Below are positions 61,032-64,000 of a stretch of 64,000 bases of DNA, one piece after another. Made by a program: the position numbers and the translations under genes. Each line of letters opens with the position of its first letter. Within the stretch, counting starts at the first letter, position 1. The notes under the pieces were generated by a model, which saw only the letters and a list, made by a program, of their open reading frames with translations, searched no databases and had not been told where the DNA came from. The DNA comes from Spirochaetes bacterium GWE1_32_154 (GTDB lineage: Bacteria; Spirochaetota; GWE2-31-10): contig MIAY01000001.1 in NCBI GenBank assembly GCA_001829315.1, forward strand, positions 572,927-636,926, in the 5' to 3' direction.

Positions 61032-61862
61032 ATGTTAAAATTTTTTAGAATGTATAGTGCTTTTATTAAACAGCAAATTAAAACTCTCATTGAATATAAA
61101 GTTGATTTTCTTCTTGGTTTCATAGCATTAGGTGTCAGTCAGATTTCAACTTTTTTGATAATTTTGGCTGTATTTACACAAATTAAGTCAATTGCAACAT
61201 ATTCATTTGATGAAGTTTTGCTTTTCTTCGGATATTCACAAATTATCAGGGGTATTGATCATATTTATAATGATAATATCTGGGTTACTGCCTGGAATAA
61301 AGTAAGAGACGGTTCATTCAGTAATTATCTTATACGACCAATTAATGTAATTACTCACATTATTATGGAGCGTTTTCAGTTTGATGGTTTTGGAGAAGTG
61401 GTTATCGGTTTGATAATTTTTTTCTATGCTAAAGCAAAAGTTGGTCTGGTGCTTGGTTTTTCAGGGAGTGTAACTCTTGTATTTTTTATACTGTGCGGGT
61501 TAGCTATTTATTTTGCAATTAAATTGGCTACTTGCGCCGTTTCATTCTGGACAGTTTCAAGTGGTGAGTTTATGTCTGTTATTTATGAAGTAAATACATT
61601 CACTAAATTTCCGTTGGATATATACAAAAATTTCTTTTTAAAGAATTTACTGATTTATTTATTACCATTTGCTATTGTCAGCTATTTTCCGATAGCTTAT
61701 TTTTTAAGAGACAGCAGTTTTTTAAAATCAGTATTAGGATTTGATTATCATTATAAAGAGTTTATGATTGTATTTATAGGTGTCGTTTCAGCTTTATTTT
61801 TATCATTTAGTTTCATGATCTGGAATATCGGTGTTAAAAGATATAATGCAACAGGATCGTAA
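61032..61862 (+). CDS. ABC-2 type transporter permease (DUF990-like), second subunit
   Basis: The 276-aa six-helix protein has the conserved DGSFSNYLIRPINVITHIIMERF region and a central VNTFTKFPLDIY segment typical of ABC-2 permeases. With the preceding gene it forms the membrane heterodimer. GGAGG is 4 nt before the ATG, within the stop region of the first permease. The cargo is not known; homologous systems export polysaccharides, drugs or lipids. Confidence 0.85.
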   Translation: MLKFFRMYSAFIKQQIKTLIEYKVDFLLGFIALGVSQISTFLIILAVFTQIKSIATYSFDEVLLFFGYSQIIRGIDHIYNDNIWVTAWNKVRDGSFSNYLIRPINVITHIIMERFQFDGFGEVVIGLIIFFYAKAKVGLVLGFSGSVTLVFFILCGLAIYFAIKLATCAVSFWTVSSGEFMSVIYEVNTFTKFPLDIYKNFFLKNLLIYLLPFAIVSYFPIAYFLRDSSFLKSVLGFDYHYKEFMIVFIGVVSALFLSFSFMIWNIGVKRYNATGS

Positions 61863-61881
61863 TTAAAAAAGGAGTTTGTGT

Positions 61882-62871
61882 ATGATAGAAGTTTCAGGAT
61901 TATCAAAAGAATTTAAGATATATAAAAAATATGAAGGTTTCAAAGGTGCTGTAAAGTCTTTGTTTTCTTCAGAATATTCAGTTAAGAAAGCAGTTGACGA
62001 TATGAATTTTCATATTGATGAGGGTGAGAGTGTTGGTTATATCGGCGTTAATGGAGCCGGTAAGTCAACGACAATTAAGATGATGACAGGGATTTTAACC
62101 CCTTCTCACGGATATTGTAAAGTTAACGGATTGGTTCCCTATGAAAATAGAAAAGTTAATGCGAAAAACATAGGTGTCGTTTTTGGACAAAGGACTCAGT
62201 TGTGGTGGGATTTGCCGGTATCCGAGTCGATGAATATTTTACGTGATATTTATGATATACCGCATGCACAATTTAAGTCAAAACTCGGGTATTTAAAAGA
62301 GTTGTTAGGTCTTGGTGAATTTTATCTGACACCGGTGAGAAATCTGAGTCTCGGTCAGAAGATGAGAGCTGATTTTGCAGCATCACTTCTTCATGAACCT
62401 AAAGTTCTGTTTCTCGATGAACCGACAATCGGTTTGGATTTACTCGTTAAAGATAACATCAGATCAGCAATTCGCCATGTGAATGAAACAATGAAAACGA
62501 CGGTTATATTAACAACACATGATCTTGCCGATATAGAAGAAATTTGCAGTAAAATCATTGTTATTGATGATGGTAAAAAGGTGTATGAGGGGAGTGTAGC
62601 TGATTTAAAAAAGCAGTATAATAAATATAAATTAGTTAAGTTTGAATTAAAACCGGGGCAGACAGTGAGTAATAATTCTTTATTTAATGCCAGTTCTGAT
62701 GATATACAAACAATCGTTGAAAATGATTATATAACAGTACAATTTCTACGGGATAAATTCGAAATAGCAGATATAGTATCAACTGTTTTGTCTAAATTCC
62801 AGATTCGTGATATCACAATAGAAGAGCAGGGAATGGAAGATATAGTAAAAGCGATTTATCAGAGAAAATAG
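61882..62871 (+). CDS. ABC-2 type transporter ATP-binding protein
   Basis: The 329-aa ATPase has Walker A GVNGAGKSTTIKMMTG (near 60), Q-loop GVVFGQRTQLWW, signature NLSLGQKMRADFA (near 155), Walker B VLFLDEPTIGLDL, and switch His in TTHDLADIE. A C-terminal extension (about 245-329) is typical of exporters with a regulatory tail. The ATG at 61882 follows AAAGGAG by 7 nt; a TTG at 61876 is less likely. Confidence 0.92.
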   Translation: MIEVSGLSKEFKIYKKYEGFKGAVKSLFSSEYSVKKAVDDMNFHIDEGESVGYIGVNGAGKSTTIKMMTGILTPSHGYCKVNGLVPYENRKVNAKNIGVVFGQRTQLWWDLPVSESMNILRDIYDIPHAQFKSKLGYLKELLGLGEFYLTPVRNLSLGQKMRADFAASLLHEPKVLFLDEPTIGLDLLVKDNIRSAIRHVNETMKTTVILTTHDLADIEEICSKIIVIDDGKKVYEGSVADLKKQYNKYKLVKFELKPGQTVSNNSLFNASSDDIQTIVENDYITVQFLRDKFEIADIVSTVLSKFQIRDITIEEQGMEDIVKAIYQRK

Positions 62872-62934
62872 TTTCTTCTTGTTATGTATCTAAAAAATGT
62901 CTATATTGTTATGAGATGTATGGAGATAAATACG

Positions 62935-64000
62935 ATGAAATTGTTAACCGGTTTATTTTTTATGTTACTATTGATTTCGTGTGTTGTTCAAACAGATAAG
63001 GTAGATGATATCGTAAATGATCCGGTTCCTTCTTTGCCTCCTGTTCTTAGTGTTTTCGACACCATTGAAACGGATGGTTTTTTATTAAAATGGACGGCTG
63101 TCCCGAAAGTGACTGAATATACTATATATGAGTCGGCAGTTGATAGTGATGCTGATTATACTGTTCTTGATACAACAGGTGATACTTTGTATAAAAAAAC
63201 CGGTCTTTCGCCAAATACAGGTAAATATTATAAAATTGAATGTGTTGTTGACGGGAAATTACTCACATCTAAATCTGTCCGTGCGGAAACTGCCGGAGTA
63301 CTTACAAGTACTGGTGATATAACAGATCTAACAACTGATGCTAAAGGAATATTAACAACATTCGATTCAACAAAGAATAAAAAATCACCCGAAGAACTTA
63401 TTGTGTTAACGCTAAATCTTCATACCTATCAGGAAACTGCCCAGGATGAAAAATTTGACATAATTGTGAAAGCAATTGCTGAGTATGATGTTGATTTAAT
63501 CGCATTTCAGGAATGTGCTCAAAAAAAAGACAGTCCATTTATCGATGGTTCTACAACAATACGAAATGATAATATGGCATATATTATTACAAAGAGACTA
63601 AAACAGTATTATAATCTTGATTATGATTTTAAGTGGGACTGGGCTCATTATGGCTGGAGTGTATACGAAGAGGGGGTTGCTGTTGTTTCAAAACATCCGA
63701 TTACCGCTTCACAATCAACCTGGATTTCAACAAGTGCATCCACATCAAGCATTATATCAAGAAAAGCTGTTTATTCGTCAGTTACCCACCCTGATTTTGG
63801 AAGAATCAATTTATTTTCAGCACATCTTCACTGGCGAACAACTATTAATAATGATCAGACTATTCAAATACAAAATCTGCAGAAATTTGTTAATGACAAT
63901 ACAGGTGATTCTGTTGCTACATTTGTTTGCGGTGATTTTAATATGCAACCGACTGAATATGCACCATGGGATGAGGGGTATAATGCAATGACTGATTCCG
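62935..64000 (+). CDS. Endonuclease/exonuclease/phosphatase-family lipoprotein (C-terminus beyond window)
   Basis: The frame is open to the window end (355 residues seen). TGGAG is the SD and MKLLTGLFFMLLLISC a lipoprotein signal with Cys16. Residues about 30-115 look like a fibronectin type III domain (LLKWTAVPKVTEYTIYE). From about 155 the EEP fold is visible with VLTLNLHTYQE, LIAFQECA, YEEGVAVVSKHPI, FSAHLHW and CGDFNMQPTE; these contain the metal and catalytic residues. Substrates may be nucleic acids, phospholipids or phosphoinositides. The C-terminus is unseen. Confidence 0.82.
   Translation, partial: MKLLTGLFFMLLLISCVVQTDKVDDIVNDPVPSLPPVLSVFDTIETDGFLLKWTAVPKVTEYTIYESAVDSDADYTVLDTTGDTLYKKTGLSPNTGKYYKIECVVDGKLLTSKSVRAETAGVLTSTGDITDLTTDAKGILTTFDSTKNKKSPEELIVLTLNLHTYQETAQDEKFDIIVKAIAEYDVDLIAFQECAQKKDSPFIDGSTTIRNDNMAYIITKRLKQYYNLDYDFKWDWAHYGWSVYEEGVAVVSKHPITASQSTWISTSASTSSIISRKAVYSSVTHPDFGRINLFSAHLHWRTTINNDQTIQIQNLQKFVNDNTGDSVATFVCGDFNMQPTEYAPWDEGYNAMTDS

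Noticed and set aside
63128-63991. Two short plus-strand frames near the window end
   Set aside because: Both lie out of frame inside the lipoprotein endonuclease/phosphatase gene, whose own frame is open and carries family motifs.

Overview
The window is a 64 kb, AT-rich bacterial chromosome segment whose gene content points to a spirochaete-like, diderm organism. The pointers are RNase Y followed by the TIGR00282-type phosphoesterase, a short alanyl-tRNA synthetase without the C-terminal C-Ala domain, many small lipoproteins, TPR and PEGA proteins, SurA/HtrA envelope factors and an RseC-like protein. The taxon is an inference. There is no rRNA, CRISPR array, prophage or transposase. One tRNA gene (Asn) is present. 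TTG and GTG starts are common and several are fixed by Shine-Dalgarno (SD) spacing.

Layout. 1-1.7 kb: the 5' part of a TPR protein, a probable small RNA locus and an MTA/SAH nucleosidase. 1.8-9.3 kb: rny, then a phosphoesterase / ispA / tlyA / lipoprotein / LysM lytic transglycosylase / secreted protein operon. 9.3-16.2 kb (minus strand): a degenerate SNF2-type helicase, an M20 peptidase, alaS, a hypothetical gene and tRNA-Asn. 16.4-24.1 kb: an inactive-looking M28-type membrane protein, yajC-secD-secF, infA, rpsU, a lipoprotein and an RluA-type pseudouridine synthase. 24.1-31.3 kb: an AcpH-like protein, an adenosine-specific kinase family protein, a CrtI-like flavoprotein, a nuclease lipoprotein, a membrane-anchored LuxR regulator and an ABC-F protein. 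31.4-33.0 kb: a DNA-alkyl methyltransferase and a malate/lactate dehydrogenase of the Ldh2 family.

33.3-38.2 kb is the most accessory-looking part. A tight plus-strand operon encodes an FtsX-like permease, its ATPase, a small protein, a methyltransferase, a radical SAM protein and an alpha/beta hydrolase with Cys in place of Ser. It looks like an uncharacterised modification and export system, opposite a lipoprotein with cadherin-like repeats and a C8 tract. 39.2-47.7 kb carries rlmM, carbonic anhydrase, tcdA, a HAD phosphatase, rseC and two large envelope-linked TPR/coiled-coil proteins. 47.8-53.5 kb is surA-like / nusB / TPR / map / htrA. 53.7-64 kb has an SDR-like protein, response regulators (one REC-STAS-like-REC), era, a lipid kinase, a cyclodeaminase, an ABC-2 exporter and the start of a lipoprotein endonuclease/phosphatase.

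Three themes recur. Four exported or membrane proteins appear to be translated from leaderless mRNAs, with the -10 box ending 6-7 nt before the ATG. A family of nested inverted-repeat elements sits directly after genes. Several proteins keep a recognisable fold but have lost the catalytic motifs.
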